Shown piece by piece: positions 43,938 through 53,406 of a DNA stretch of 64,000 nt (positions are counted from its first letter, which is position 1; every line of letters starts with the position of its first letter). Origin of the DNA: an uncultured SAR86 cluster bacterium (lineage in GTDB: Bacteria > Pseudomonadota > Gammaproteobacteria > Magnimaribacterales > D2472); assembly GCA_902511575.1 (NCBI GenBank), contig CABXFU010000006.1, forward strand, positions 1 through 64,000, in the 5' to 3' direction. Position numbers and translations under genes: made by a program. The notes below the pieces were generated by a model, which saw nothing but the letters and a program-made list of their open reading frames with translations, did not search any database and had not been told where the DNA came from.

Positions 43938-44087
43938 ATGAATCTTGCTGCGAAGGTGCTCAAAGCTGAGTTAGATCCCAAGCCTAGTAGATTGTTTAAT
44001 ATTAAACGGCAGTGCCAAACCTTAGAGAGTATCTACCAAGAACTCTGTAAAACCGGTCTAGGGTTAAGTAACTATTCTATTTTTTAA
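43938..44087 (+). CDS. Small open reading frame of 49 codons, probably a remnant
   Basis: An ATG-started frame encodes MNLAAKVLKAELDPK... with basic and polar composition, ending at the stop of the convergent oxidase gene. It lacks a clear ribosome binding site, has no membrane segment and I do not recognise it. Its location in the 280-base gap at the edge of the atypical LPS genes makes a decayed island gene more likely than an active one. Confidence 0.25.
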   Translation: MNLAAKVLKAELDPKPSRLFNIKRQCQTLESIYQELCKTGLGLSNYSIF

Positions 44088-44686
44088 AAATTATTCGCGT
44101 AACTATGATTTGTCTCGCTATGGTGCTGTTCATCTGCGCGAACACATTTGATAAGATCGGATAATCTTGCATCAGCACCTAATTGATAGTACTTAATTGC
44201 AAGATGAGGGGCAGGGATGTTTTCTACTTTTCCAGATTCAACCATCTTTAAATATTCTGAATAACTGCTAACTGCTTCATCCTCAAAATAACCAATCATC
44301 CTATGGGCAGTTCTGGTAAAGAATATATACATGAATAGATAAAATAAACCAAAAAGTAATTGAGAAAAAAGCACAACAAATCTCTCAATAAGATTTGGTT
44401 TTGCAATTTCAATAAAAAACATTAAGTGCATTCGTTCATTTTCAGCCTCCGAGAGCATTTCTCTGATTTGCTCTCCGTATCCAGCTTTCATCTTCCTTAA
44501 ACTCTTAAAATGCATCCAAACTCCGGCAACCATTCCCGGAACTCCAGCAACTGTTTCCAGAACCACTGCTCTATGTCCATATCTCTTTAAAAAGAAGCTG
44601 TCAGCTATGAATCTAAAAAATTTAGTCATAGAGTAGGCAAAGTTATCAGAAACTCTTTCAGCGCTTGTTTTAATAATTGAGTTCAT
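44084..44686 (-). CDS. aox: Alternative (ubiquinol) oxidase, short bacterial form
   Basis: The 200-residue protein contains all four signature blocks of the di-iron alternative oxidase: LETVA (Glu44), NERMHL (Glu84, His87), FEDEA (Glu135) and RADEQHH (Glu186, His189). Every expected iron ligand is present. Two hydrophobic helices (about 41-57 and 103-123) would associate with the inner membrane surface. AOX passes electrons from ubiquinol to oxygen without pumping protons. The enzyme is shorter than typical plant and protist forms because the N-terminal extension is absent. It is divergent from alanine dehydrogenase. Confidence 0.93.
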   Translation of the reverse strand: MNSIIKTSAERVSDNFAYSMTKFFRFIADSFFLKRYGHRAVVLETVAGVPGMVAGVWMHFKSLRKMKAGYGEQIREMLSEAENERMHLMFFIEIAKPNLIERFVVLFSQLLFGLFYLFMYIFFTRTAHRMIGYFEDEAVSSYSEYLKMVESGKVENIPAPHLAIKYYQLGADARLSDLIKCVRADEQHHSETNHSYANNF

Positions 44687-44843
44687 AATATATTTTATTT
44701 ATAATACATTATACATATAATTTATGTTTATTTAAAAGTTAATTTAATAAAAGTTGTGTATTCAAAATAAAAGATAACTAATGGTTATACAAACATAGTT
44801 TTTAATTAGTCAGATAGATTAAATTTTATGTTAGATTAGCATC

Positions 44844-45923
44844 ATGAAAATTGGTGTTCCCTCCGAAGTTAAAAATAACGAACACAGAGTTGGTCTGACT
44901 CCAGAATCGGTTAACATTCTTACCGATCTTGGCCATGAATTATTTGTTCAATCTAATGCAGGTTATGAAATTGGTTTTACAGATGATCTATATAAATTAG
45001 CTGGAGCCAAAATAGTTAACTCAGCCTCAGAAGTTTTTAATTCTTCTAAATTAATTATTAAAGTGAAAGAACCGACTGAGGGTGAATGTAGATTTTTGCA
45101 TGAGAATCATACTTTGTTTACCTATCTTCATTTAGCAGGAGATCCATCACAGGCAAAAAAGCTGCTAGCCACCAATGTAACAGGCATTGCATATGAGACA
45201 GTCACTGCTGAAGATAATTCGTTACCATTATTAGCTCCGATGAGTGCAATAGCAGGTCAATTGAGTGTTGTTGTTGGTTCATATCACCTACTTAAACCAA
45301 ATCATGGACGAGGAACTTTGCTTAGCAATCTTGATCCAAGAATAGTTACAGTTATTGGTGCAGGTGTTGCAGGCAAAGAGGCAATATCTAAGGCAAGGGA
45401 TAACAATGCCCAGGTCATAGTAATTGATCTTCACCAATCAAAGCTAGATGAACTGAAATTAGCTTTTGGCGAAGAGGGTATGAAGTATATAATTTCAACT
45501 CCAGAGTCTATTAGAGAGGCTGTATCTCAATCTGATTTGGTGATTGGCTCCGTATATGTCGTAGGCAAAGAAGCCCCAAAGGTTGTTTCAAAAGATATGC
45601 TAAAAGACATGATAGACGGAAGTGTATTGGTAGATATATCAATTGATCAGGGAGGATGTTTTGAATCTAGCAAACCAACCAATCATGATGAACCAACATT
45701 TAAGGAAAGTGGAGTGCTGCATTACTGTGTAACTAACATGCCTGGGGCAGTTCCTTTGACTGCAACAAAGGCCTTAAATAAAGCAACTCTTCCATTCATT
45801 ATGGAATTAGCAAATAAAGGAATATCAGCAGCTTTAAATGAAAACAAACATCTAAAGAATGGCCTAAATATCATGGGCGGAAAAATAGTTCATCCAGCAA
45901 TAGCAGAAGCCCTAAACAATTAA
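44844..45923 (+). CDS. ald: Alanine dehydrogenase
   Basis: The 359-residue NAD-dependent enzyme converts alanine to pyruvate and ammonia and back. It begins MKIGVPSEVKNNEHRVGLTPE, typical of the AlaDH/PNT family. A substrate-binding lysine is in KVKEPTEGE, a catalytic His in YLHLAGDP, and the dinucleotide motif VIGAGVAGKEA lies near residue 168. The C-terminal segment GVLHYCVTNMPGAVP is characteristic of alanine dehydrogenase rather than transhydrogenase. It ends two bases before a convergent flavoenzyme gene. Confidence 0.94.
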   Translation: MKIGVPSEVKNNEHRVGLTPESVNILTDLGHELFVQSNAGYEIGFTDDLYKLAGAKIVNSASEVFNSSKLIIKVKEPTEGECRFLHENHTLFTYLHLAGDPSQAKKLLATNVTGIAYETVTAEDNSLPLLAPMSAIAGQLSVVVGSYHLLKPNHGRGTLLSNLDPRIVTVIGAGVAGKEAISKARDNNAQVIVIDLHQSKLDELKLAFGEEGMKYIISTPESIREAVSQSDLVIGSVYVVGKEAPKVVSKDMLKDMIDGSVLVDISIDQGGCFESSKPTNHDEPTFKESGVLHYCVTNMPGAVPLTATKALNKATLPFIMELANKGISAALNENKHLKNGLNIMGGKIVHPAIAEALNN

Positions 45924-45925
45924 TT

Positions 45926-48058
45926 TTAGAGATTAATTACTGCCTTTCTTGCATCGGCTATGGCTCCGTGGATATAACCAACAGATGAACAGTCCCCTAT
46001 TGAGGTAAGAGGAAGATTCAGTTTATTCAGCTCATCCGCAAGCTCTAAATTGGCACTGGCTCCAATGGCAATAATTACTTGATCAGCACGGAGCGATTTT
46101 TCAGTTTCCTCATGATCAAAAATTACCTTTTGATCACATATTTCTTTAATCATTACATTGGTCAAAAGATCCACACCGTGTTCTTTTAACATATGCACAA
46201 CCCTGGATCGCCTGACGATACTTAAGTTAGGACCTAGCGAACCGCTTGGCTCCAAAACCTTTACAGTTCTACCTCTTTCAATAAGAAATTCAGCTAACTC
46301 CAAACCAACTAAATCTCCTCCAATCACAATAATATTGCTTGAAAGGGGCATCCAAATTTTGCTTAAAAATCTAAGCGCAGAGATATTCCTTAGAAGCTGA
46401 GAAGTTCTTCCAACTTTCAAAATTAATTGTTGAAAGAGTGAAAGTTTCTTTACGGCATGAGTATCTGAACCAAAAAGCAAACCTCTTAATTGCTCCCCAT
46501 CAAAAACATTTCTACCATTTTTTCCTTTTATAGATGGAGCATCTCTATTTGCACCAACTGCAACAATTACATGATCAGGATTGAAAGCTTGAACAGAGTC
46601 AGTCGTTGCTAAAGTCCTTAATTTTATTTTTACACCCAGTTCATCTAGTGAATTCTTTAGGTAAGTTATCAGACGCCCATTTGGTTCATAGGCTAATGCA
46701 GCAACTCTGACAGTTCCTCCAATGTCTTTATCTTTTTCCCACACTTCAACATGATGACCTCGCAAAGCAAGCAATCTTGCCGATTCCATACCGCTGGGCC
46801 CAGCACCAATTACCAAAATTTTCTTTTTATCAGCAGTCGAATGAATGATATTTTCATTTCGATGCTCATTGCCAAGCTGGGAATTTACGGCACACATCAT
46901 TGGTTTATTGATAAAAATTTGACTTACACAGATATAACAATAAATACATGGTCGAATAAGATGCTCTTGACCAGAGATAATTTTATTTGGCAGGCCAGGA
47001 TCAGCTAGAACTTTTCTTCCCATAGCCAAAAAATCATATTCATGATTTTTTAAACCTTTTTCTGCTATATCAAGCTCAATTCTGCCCACGGCGATAATGG
47101 GAATAGTTAATTCTTTTTTAGCCATTTTGACGAAATTTAAAAATCCACCAGGCTCATGCACAAGAGGAGCTTCGGTGAATGCTATGCCTTTACTGGTATT
47201 GCCATAGGCGCTCACATCAATTGCATCAGCGCCTGCTTCTTGGGCCATGAATGCTGTAATTAAAAAATCAGCAGGAGTTATACCATTTTCTATACGGTAT
47301 TCATTGGCATCAAGTCTGACTAGCACTGGTAAGTTTGGAATTTGTTTTTTTATTTCAGAAATAATCTCTACTAGTAGTCTTGCCCTTTTTTGAACAGTTC
47401 CTCCATATTCATCAGTTCTTTTATTTACCGCTGGAGAAAGGAAGCTTGAAATTAGATAACCATGGCCAGCATGAATTTCTATTGCATCAAAATTTGACTT
47501 TTTAGCCCGTTTTGCTGCCTCAACAAAATGCTGAACCTCTTGTTGAATTTCATCAAATGAAAGCTCATGATACCGAGGGCCTTTTCCGTCTGGCCCACCA
47601 GCTTTAATAAAGTTCATAATTTCATCATGAGTTAGTAGGCCAAACATATCGCTAGGTTCAGATTTTGGAATTGAGGGCACTGGAATGATTCTTCCAGCAA
47701 CAACATCTTCTTGGGCTATTTTACCGCTATGATTAAGTTGAGCAGCTATTTTTGAGCCCTGCTGATGAATACGTTGGGTTAAGGATTGTAGAGTTGGTAT
47801 AAATTCATCTTTAGAAAAACCTATCATGTTTGGCATGGATGCTCCTGCAGGCCATGTGATGGCTGAAGTCTCTAGAATAATTAACCCTATTCCGCCCCGC
47901 GCCCTTTCTTCGTAATAAGATATTAATTGTTCACTGGCGTGACCATCTTCAGAAGCAAAATTTGAGCCCATTGCAGCCATAATCATTCTATTTTTAAGTT
48001 CTAAATTTCCAATAGAAGCTGGTGAAGCTAGATAAGGGTATTTAATTTGCTTATTCAT
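45926..48058 (-). CDS. FadH-like flavin/iron-sulfur oxidoreductase (2,4-dienoyl-CoA reductase family)
   Basis: The 710-residue protein has an N-terminal Old Yellow Enzyme-type FMN barrel (residues 1-370; FLSPAVNKRTDEYGG) and a 4Fe-4S cluster motif with clustered cysteines (PCIYCYIC and a fourth Cys 12 residues later). The C-terminal half binds FAD and NAD(P) through VIGAGPSGMES and VIGGDLVGLE. This arrangement fits 2,4-dienoyl-CoA reductase, trimethylamine dehydrogenase and related enone reductases. Long internal loops make a precise substrate call unsafe. It faces the SnoaL-like gene across a 73-base divergent region. Confidence 0.85.
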   Translation of the reverse strand: MNKQIKYPYLASPASIGNLELKNRMIMAAMGSNFASEDGHASEQLISYYEERARGGIGLIILETSAITWPAGASMPNMIGFSKDEFIPTLQSLTQRIHQQGSKIAAQLNHSGKIAQEDVVAGRIIPVPSIPKSEPSDMFGLLTHDEIMNFIKAGGPDGKGPRYHELSFDEIQQEVQHFVEAAKRAKKSNFDAIEIHAGHGYLISSFLSPAVNKRTDEYGGTVQKRARLLVEIISEIKKQIPNLPVLVRLDANEYRIENGITPADFLITAFMAQEAGADAIDVSAYGNTSKGIAFTEAPLVHEPGGFLNFVKMAKKELTIPIIAVGRIELDIAEKGLKNHEYDFLAMGRKVLADPGLPNKIISGQEHLIRPCIYCYICVSQIFINKPMMCAVNSQLGNEHRNENIIHSTADKKKILVIGAGPSGMESARLLALRGHHVEVWEKDKDIGGTVRVAALAYEPNGRLITYLKNSLDELGVKIKLRTLATTDSVQAFNPDHVIVAVGANRDAPSIKGKNGRNVFDGEQLRGLLFGSDTHAVKKLSLFQQLILKVGRTSQLLRNISALRFLSKIWMPLSSNIIVIGGDLVGLELAEFLIERGRTVKVLEPSGSLGPNLSIVRRSRVVHMLKEHGVDLLTNVMIKEICDQKVIFDHEETEKSLRADQVIIAIGASANLELADELNKLNLPLTSIGDCSSVGYIHGAIADARKAVINL

Positions 48059-48131
48059 TTAATTGATTTTCATAAAGAAAAATTTTCATTTATATTAAAT
48101 TAAAGACTTTAACTTAATAAAGGTAATTAGT

Positions 48132-48674
48132 ATGAGTGATTTAGATAGGAAAATTCAAGAAATCCTTGATAAGGAATCTATTAGAGATTTAGTTCATTTG
48201 TATTGCAGAGCTGCTGACAGGCATGATCATCAATTAATGCGAGAGCTTTATCATGAAGATGCATATGATGATCATGGCTCTTTTTTTAAGGGCAAGGCTA
48301 TGGAGTTTATTGATATGCTGCCAGAGATACAAAAATCCATGGATATTTTGCATCACAATGTCACCACTCATAATATAAAATTGATGGGAGAAAAGGCTGA
48401 AGGGGAAACTTATATCATTGCTTTTCACCAAGTCCTCTCAGAAACAGGAAATTTTGATGTGCTTATTGGAGGCAGGTATTTTGATGAGTATGAAAAAAGA
48501 AATGATGTATGGAAATTTTCTAGCAGGGCAGTTGATGCTGATTGGGCTTATATAAATGATCCATCAAAAGTTAACTTAAAGCATCCTATGATTGAGGGTG
48601 CAAACATTGGAACATCAAATGATAAAGACCCATCATATGATTACTTGCAACATTTTAAGCGCGGCAAGAGATAA
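48132..48674 (+). CDS. SnoaL-like (NTF2-fold) protein
   Basis: The 180-residue protein matches the SnoaL_4 type in its first 130 residues: ILDKESIRDLVHLYCRAADRHDHQLMRELY, followed by a DDHG acidic-histidine pair that in relatives lines the catalytic pocket. Family members include ring-dehydratases, steroid isomerases and the small subunits of ring-hydroxylating enzymes. The C-terminus is an unusual polar tail. It is adjacent to FadH-like and Rieske genes, which suits aromatic or isoprenoid metabolism, but no reaction is proven. It abuts convergent tdk. Confidence 0.72.
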   Translation: MSDLDRKIQEILDKESIRDLVHLYCRAADRHDHQLMRELYHEDAYDDHGSFFKGKAMEFIDMLPEIQKSMDILHHNVTTHNIKLMGEKAEGETYIIAFHQVLSETGNFDVLIGGRYFDEYEKRNDVWKFSSRAVDADWAYINDPSKVNLKHPMIEGANIGTSNDKDPSYDYLQHFKRGKR

Positions 48675-49256
48675 CTATATTAATTGTGTTAATTCTCTAA
48701 AGTGTTTTCTGCAAAATACTTTATAGGAATCGTTACCACCAATTTTAATTTGATCCCCATCTTTTACGACTTTCCCTTTTTCATCCAAGCGAACAACCAT
48801 TATGGCTTTTCTACCACAATCGCAAACCGTTTTTAATTCAATTAAATTATCTGCTAGAGCTAGTAATTCTGAGCTCCCTTCAAAAAGCTTGCCTTGAAAA
48901 TCGGTACGGATTCCATAACACATTGCAGGAATATTTAATTCATCACTGATTTTGCAGACCTGTCTAACTTGTTTTTTTGTTAAAAATTGAACCTCATCAA
49001 TTAAAATACAACTAATAGTTTTCTTTAATTGTTCTTGAGATACAAAATTAAAGAAATTGAAATCTAGATCAACTGAATGTGCATCTGCGGTTAGTCCAAT
49101 CCTCGAATGTATCTTTCCATCATTACTATCGGCATCAATTTTAGGAAGGAACAGTAGCGTTTCCATGCCTCGTTCATGATAGTTGTAGTTAGATTGAAGC
49201 AAGGCAGTTGATTTGCCAGCATTCATTGTGGAATAAAAAAAATGTACTTTAGCCAA
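48675..49256 (-). CDS. tdk: Thymidine kinase
   Basis: The 193-residue type II thymidine kinase salvages thymidine with ATP. It has a P-loop STMNAGKST, a lid and base-binding region with GIRTDFQGKLFEGS, and the zinc-binding cysteines (CDCG with a later CRKH). The length is slightly below E. coli Tdk (205). It ends one base after the SnoaL-like stop and begins three bases downstream of the Rieske gene, so it may be read from the same transcript. Confidence 0.95.
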   Translation of the reverse strand: MAKVHFFYSTMNAGKSTALLQSNYNYHERGMETLLFLPKIDADSNDGKIHSRIGLTADAHSVDLDFNFFNFVSQEQLKKTISCILIDEVQFLTKKQVRQVCKISDELNIPAMCYGIRTDFQGKLFEGSSELLALADNLIELKTVCDCGRKAIMVVRLDEKGKVVKDGDQIKIGGNDSYKVFCRKHFRELTQLI

Positions 49257-49259
49257 AGA

Positions 49260-50261
49260 TCAGTTTTGTATAGGTTCTGAGTAAAATTGACTGACCCATT
49301 TACGAAATTTGTTAATTGGTCCATCTCCATCGCAGAGGATTGGATCAGCAACATAGCTTTTGTTATCCCAAATAGGCATATCATCTAAAACACCATTTGC
49401 AATCCCATCAATAATTGCCATGCCAAGCTCATCCTCAATATCTTTTGAGACTCGCATTGACCAACGTAAAATGGAGTTAGAGTTATCAACTGGACATGAT
49501 GCGTTGACCATTATGAATTCTCCTCCGCTAGGCGGTAGATTGACCATCCTTAACCCAACCGTTCCTAGGCCCCATGACTCTCTTGTGAAAGTAGTGGTGA
49601 ACATTCCATGATCTTTCACTTTAAATTCTTCTGAAACACTGTCATTGCTAGGATCCATTAATGTTTCTGCAATTGTCTTTTTATATATTCCCTCAGTGAT
49701 TGCTTCAGTTTCAGGCAAGCTGGGTGAGCCATGCACTTTTGGGAAGTGGGCTTGATCAACATCATTTTCAGCTATTTCTTGCAAGACAGTATTGATATTG
49801 TAATCGTAGTAATAAACTTTTCCCCATTTCTTATCATCACCATTAAAACCCTCTATCGCTGGAACTTCCCAGGTAGGTTCTTCTTTGTGTAGATGATGCC
49901 AAGCCCAAATGAATCCATTGACCTCAACCACTGGGTAATTAAAAATTCTAGTCTCTTTGGCTTTGGGAGGAAAATTTTTGGCGTACGGAATTTCTGCGCA
50001 TGTGCCATCTGCATTCCATCTCCATGCGTGAAAGGGGCATTCAATGGTTTCGCCTCTTACACATCCTCCTTCGCCTAAATGTGCGCCTAAGTGAGGACAA
50101 TATGCATCTAATACGGTTGCAGTTCCACTCTCAGTCCTAAAAGCAACAACTTCTTTTTCACAAAATTTTAAAGATTGCACTTCTCCAGTTTTCAACTCAT
50201 GACTTCTGGTAATGCAAAACCATCCGTTTGGCATTGGAAATGGAAATTCTTGTTTTGGCAT
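49260..50261 (-). CDS. Rieske-type oxygenase (KshA/VanA-like)
   Basis: The 333-residue protein has an N-terminal Rieske [2Fe-2S] domain with the ligand pairs CPHLGAHLG and CPFHAWRW, and a C-terminal catalytic domain with the mononuclear-iron motif ENDVDQAHFPKVHG (Asp, His, His). This HFPKVHG form is typical of the group that includes 3-ketosteroid 9-alpha-hydroxylase oxygenase, cholesterol 7-desaturase and related demethylases. A reductase partner is not encoded nearby. It is divergent from the acetoacetate-decarboxylase-like, SDR and P450 genes. Confidence 0.88.
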   Translation of the reverse strand: MPKQEFPFPMPNGWFCITRSHELKTGEVQSLKFCEKEVVAFRTESGTATVLDAYCPHLGAHLGEGGCVRGETIECPFHAWRWNADGTCAEIPYAKNFPPKAKETRIFNYPVVEVNGFIWAWHHLHKEEPTWEVPAIEGFNGDDKKWGKVYYYDYNINTVLQEIAENDVDQAHFPKVHGSPSLPETEAITEGIYKKTIAETLMDPSNDSVSEEFKVKDHGMFTTTFTRESWGLGTVGLRMVNLPPSGGEFIMVNASCPVDNSNSILRWSMRVSKDIEDELGMAIIDGIANGVLDDMPIWDNKSYVADPILCDGDGPINKFRKWVSQFYSEPIQN

Positions 50262-50472
50262 TTTTACTTCCTTGCTTAATAAATAAAATTATTACAACAA
50301 ATTATATTGGCTTATAGTTATTTTTGAAAATACATTTTTATCATGATTTCACTATTAATTATTTGAATCAACACATTTTTTCATAAATGCATCATTTTTA
50401 ATTACGAGTTATATTATTGTTAAATATATTTTAGAAAATGTATGATTAAACAAACGTTGGGAGAGAAAAATT

Positions 50473-51240
50473 ATGACACAACTTAGATTTGTTAAAACAC
50501 CTGAGCAGCTAATTGAGGCCGCAGAAAACAATTTAGAATTTTTTGATGCAAATATGCAAGCAATTAAGGCTTGGTATAAAACAGAACCTGGGCTTATTGA
50601 ACAATTAATTCCAGCGCCATTAGAGCCGCACGCTGATCCAATGGTGAGAGTAGTTATCTCACGAGTCTTTGTCGACTTAAATGGGGGCATGGATTTTGGG
50701 GCTGCTACCTTCGGAGTTAACTGCATGTATAAAGGTAAAGAGGGTATTTATGAAATTACTATGCCAATGGAAACCGAAGGAGTCGTAGTTGGTGGCAGAG
50801 AGACATATGGCGAGCCAAAGAAAATAGCAGATGTAACTGCATCAAAAGATGGCGATGATTGTGTTGCAACTGTTACAAGACATGGAATTACGTATTTAGA
50901 ATTAAAAGGAAAAGCTACCGATTCTTTAAAAACATCTTCTTTTACTGATGATGTTTATTGCTTTAAAGTCTTTCCTTCATGTGAGCAAAACAAAGCAGTT
51001 GATCAAAATCCTTTGCTGGTAAAAATTAATATGCATAGAACCCAATCTGTTCATACAAAACTTGATGGGGAAATTATTCTTAGAGAATCACCTGTAGATC
51101 CAGTGATTGATTTACCAGTCAAAGAAATGATTTCTCTCGTTTGGGAGGAAGGAACCTCTTCTTCGAATGCATCTGTCATGGAAGAAGTAGATGCTATGTC
51201 ATATGTTCCATTTATGCATTCTAGATACGATTCTGCCTAA
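50473..51240 (+). CDS. Acetoacetate decarboxylase-family protein
   Basis: The 255-residue protein has the ADC fold. The motif VGGRETYGEPKKIADV aligns with the acetoacetate decarboxylase active site, in which the Lys forms a Schiff base with the substrate keto group. Many family members are not decarboxylases, but aldolase-dehydratases or hydratases. A GGGAGAG ribosome site precedes the ATG. It starts an operon with the SDR nine bases after its stop and the P450 next. A 210-base upstream region separates it from the Rieske gene. Confidence 0.83.
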   Translation: MTQLRFVKTPEQLIEAAENNLEFFDANMQAIKAWYKTEPGLIEQLIPAPLEPHADPMVRVVISRVFVDLNGGMDFGAATFGVNCMYKGKEGIYEITMPMETEGVVVGGRETYGEPKKIADVTASKDGDDCVATVTRHGITYLELKGKATDSLKTSSFTDDVYCFKVFPSCEQNKAVDQNPLLVKINMHRTQSVHTKLDGEIILRESPVDPVIDLPVKEMISLVWEEGTSSSNASVMEEVDAMSYVPFMHSRYDSA

Positions 51241-51249
51241 GGATTTAAT

Positions 51250-52128
51250 ATGAAAGATTTTAATGGCAAGTTAGCAGTCGTTACTGGCGGTGCATCTGGT
51301 GTAGGTTTTGCCATCGGTGAAGCTTTAGCAAAGCAGGGCGCAAAGGTTATTCTTACAGACATTGAACAAGAAAGCCTTGAAAATTCAACCGCATTGCTTG
51401 CCAATCAATCTTTTGATGTTTTTTGCAAGGTCACAGATGTTTCAAATATTGAGTCTATGCAAGATTTAGCTCATTGGTGTCAAGCTGAACATGGCCCAGT
51501 GCACTTACTTTTTAATAATGCAGGAGTTGCACCTGCAGAACTATTGCCAATTTGGGATACCAAACCAAATGATTGGCAATGGGCGTATGGCGTTAATGTG
51601 ATGGGAGTGCTGCATGGTATTCAAGCATTTGTTCCAGGTATGTTGGCTCATGGAGAAGAATCTAGAGTTATAAATACCTGTTCAGGAAATGGCGCATTTA
51701 TTAATTTACCCTCTACACCTATCTATACATCGTCCAAGGCTTCAGTCTCTAGCATTACTGAGGTCTTGAAACTTCAACTTGAGCAGGCTGATGCGAGTGT
51801 TAAGGTTTCAATTCTTTTTCCAGGACCACATACAGTAAGAACAAAACTATTTTCAGCTGAAAGAAACCGTCCCGAAGAATTAGCTAGAGACCCAAATGCA
51901 CCGGAACATCCTATCTCTTCTGTAGAGGATATGCTTGAAATGATGAGCTCCATGGGCATTGAAATGGAAACTACTGAGCCTGAGGAAGTCGCCTCATTCT
52001 GTCTTTCTCAAATTCAAGAAGGCAAATATTGGATTAATCCTGTTAATGAAAAAAGTGAACAAGCTTTCAAAGATCGAGTTGAATCTATCATTTCTAGAAG
52101 CGATTTGCCTAACCCTAATATTTTTTAA
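51250..52128 (+). CDS. Short-chain dehydrogenase/reductase
   Basis: The 292-residue enzyme is a classical SDR: cofactor motif TGGASGVGFAIG, DIEQ acidic residue after strand 2 favouring NAD, NNAG, and the catalytic triad with Ser in CSGNG and Tyr/Lys in YTSSK. A segment of about 60 residues after the active site differs from typical SDRs. It oxidises or reduces an alcohol/ketone; its operon mates suggest an alcohol produced by P450 or Rieske oxidation. A GGATTTA ribosome site precedes it. Confidence 0.9.
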   Translation: MKDFNGKLAVVTGGASGVGFAIGEALAKQGAKVILTDIEQESLENSTALLANQSFDVFCKVTDVSNIESMQDLAHWCQAEHGPVHLLFNNAGVAPAELLPIWDTKPNDWQWAYGVNVMGVLHGIQAFVPGMLAHGEESRVINTCSGNGAFINLPSTPIYTSSKASVSSITEVLKLQLEQADASVKVSILFPGPHTVRTKLFSAERNRPEELARDPNAPEHPISSVEDMLEMMSSMGIEMETTEPEEVASFCLSQIQEGKYWINPVNEKSEQAFKDRVESIISRSDLPNPNIF

Positions 52129-52139
52129 TTAAATACCTC

Positions 52140-53366
52140 ATGAGTGCTCAAACAGTCGATCATTTCTTTAATCCGTCTTCAAAAGATTTTATTCATGACC
52201 CGGTGCCTACTTTAGAGAAGCTATGCGCCGAGTATCCAATTTCTAGATTTGATGCCTGGCAAGCCTGGTTGGTCACAGGTCATGCAAACATTATTAAATG
52301 TTTATTAGACACAAGGCTCTCAACAGATTTTAATCTTTGGGAATATGCACCCCCAAAAAAACCACTTGAAGAAATGGATGCTTTTGAAAAATTGATGAAT
52401 AATAATTTATTTTTTCTTGATAGGAAAAATCATCTTAGATTAAGAAAATTAGCATTGCCTGCATTCTCTCCAAGAATTATGGAGCAAATGAAAGAAAGAT
52501 TTTCGGTTTTAGTGAAAGAGAGATTTGATGAGATTGGAACGCCTGATTCCTTCAACTTTGCTGCAGAAATTGCAGAAATTGTTCCCACTCATGCAATAGC
52601 AAGTTTAGTTGGAATTCCAAGAGAAAAATTTCCTATTTTTGATTCGTTGGCTTATGGGGTTGTGAGGGGAATAAATCCTATGCTTACCCCTGAAGAAAGA
52701 AAAGATGCTATCAAAGGAGTGCCAGAAGGCTTGGTGCTCTTAAATGAGCTGATTGATGAGAGAAGGGCTAATCCTGGTGATGATTTTTTATCCACTTTAA
52801 TACTCGCGGAAGATCAGGGATCAAAATTATCAAACTTAGAAATGTGTGCATTGGTTGGGGCAGTTCTTGGAGCTGGCTCAGATACAGCGGTTGATCTGCA
52901 CAGTTATCTAATTAAAAATTTATTACAACACCCCGAGGAATTTGAATCACTGAAATCTGATCCGAGTCTTGTTCAGGGCGCCATATCTGAAACTTTAAGA
53001 TATGAATCATCTGGCAAAACAGGTTTGGCAAGATATGCCTCAGAGGATTTAGAGATTAACGGCAATCATGTTAAAAAAGGGCAAATGGTTCAGCTCATCA
53101 CCAGCACGGCGGGCATGGACTCATCAATCTACAATGATCCTCGTAAGTTTAATATTCAAAGAGATCACGACAAAAGTATATCTTTTGGCCAGGGACCACA
53201 TTATTGTATTGGGGTTACATTGGTACGCTCTCAAACTGAGGTCATGTTAAAAGAGTTATTCAAACGATTTCCTAATCTTAGTCTTGGAGACAAAATTGTG
53301 TATGACTACAATCACCATAATGCAAGGCGAATGGATGTGATGACAGTAAACACCAATCTCGATTAA
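52140..53366 (+). CDS. Cytochrome P450
   Basis: The 408-residue soluble bacterial P450 has the I-helix oxygen-binding region GAGSDTAVDL, the K-helix ETLRYES, and the heme loop FGQGPHYCIG with the proximal Cys. It begins without a signal peptide. It hydroxylates an organic substrate with electrons from a ferredoxin, not encoded here. A 12-base gap to the SDR and a following TonB receptor indicate a substrate processing operon. Family number (CYP) cannot be assigned by eye. Confidence 0.93.
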   Translation: MSAQTVDHFFNPSSKDFIHDPVPTLEKLCAEYPISRFDAWQAWLVTGHANIIKCLLDTRLSTDFNLWEYAPPKKPLEEMDAFEKLMNNNLFFLDRKNHLRLRKLALPAFSPRIMEQMKERFSVLVKERFDEIGTPDSFNFAAEIAEIVPTHAIASLVGIPREKFPIFDSLAYGVVRGINPMLTPEERKDAIKGVPEGLVLLNELIDERRANPGDDFLSTLILAEDQGSKLSNLEMCALVGAVLGAGSDTAVDLHSYLIKNLLQHPEEFESLKSDPSLVQGAISETLRYESSGKTGLARYASEDLEINGNHVKKGQMVQLITSTAGMDSSIYNDPRKFNIQRDHDKSISFGQGPHYCIGVTLVRSQTEVMLKELFKRFPNLSLGDKIVYDYNHHNARRMDVMTVNTNLD

Positions 53367-53406
53367 TCGCTTTGATTTAACCGCGGATTCAATTATATAA
53401 AAATCA

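Noticed and set aside
46158-46400. 80-codon frame antisense to the FadH-like flavoenzyme
   Set aside because: Fully inside a well-conserved coding region on the other strand, no ribosome site.
50330-50443. ATACATTTT and AAAATGTAT inverted copies between Rieske and ADC-like genes
   Set aside because: Nine AT-rich bases 96 apart are likely by chance in such composition; no further symmetry.
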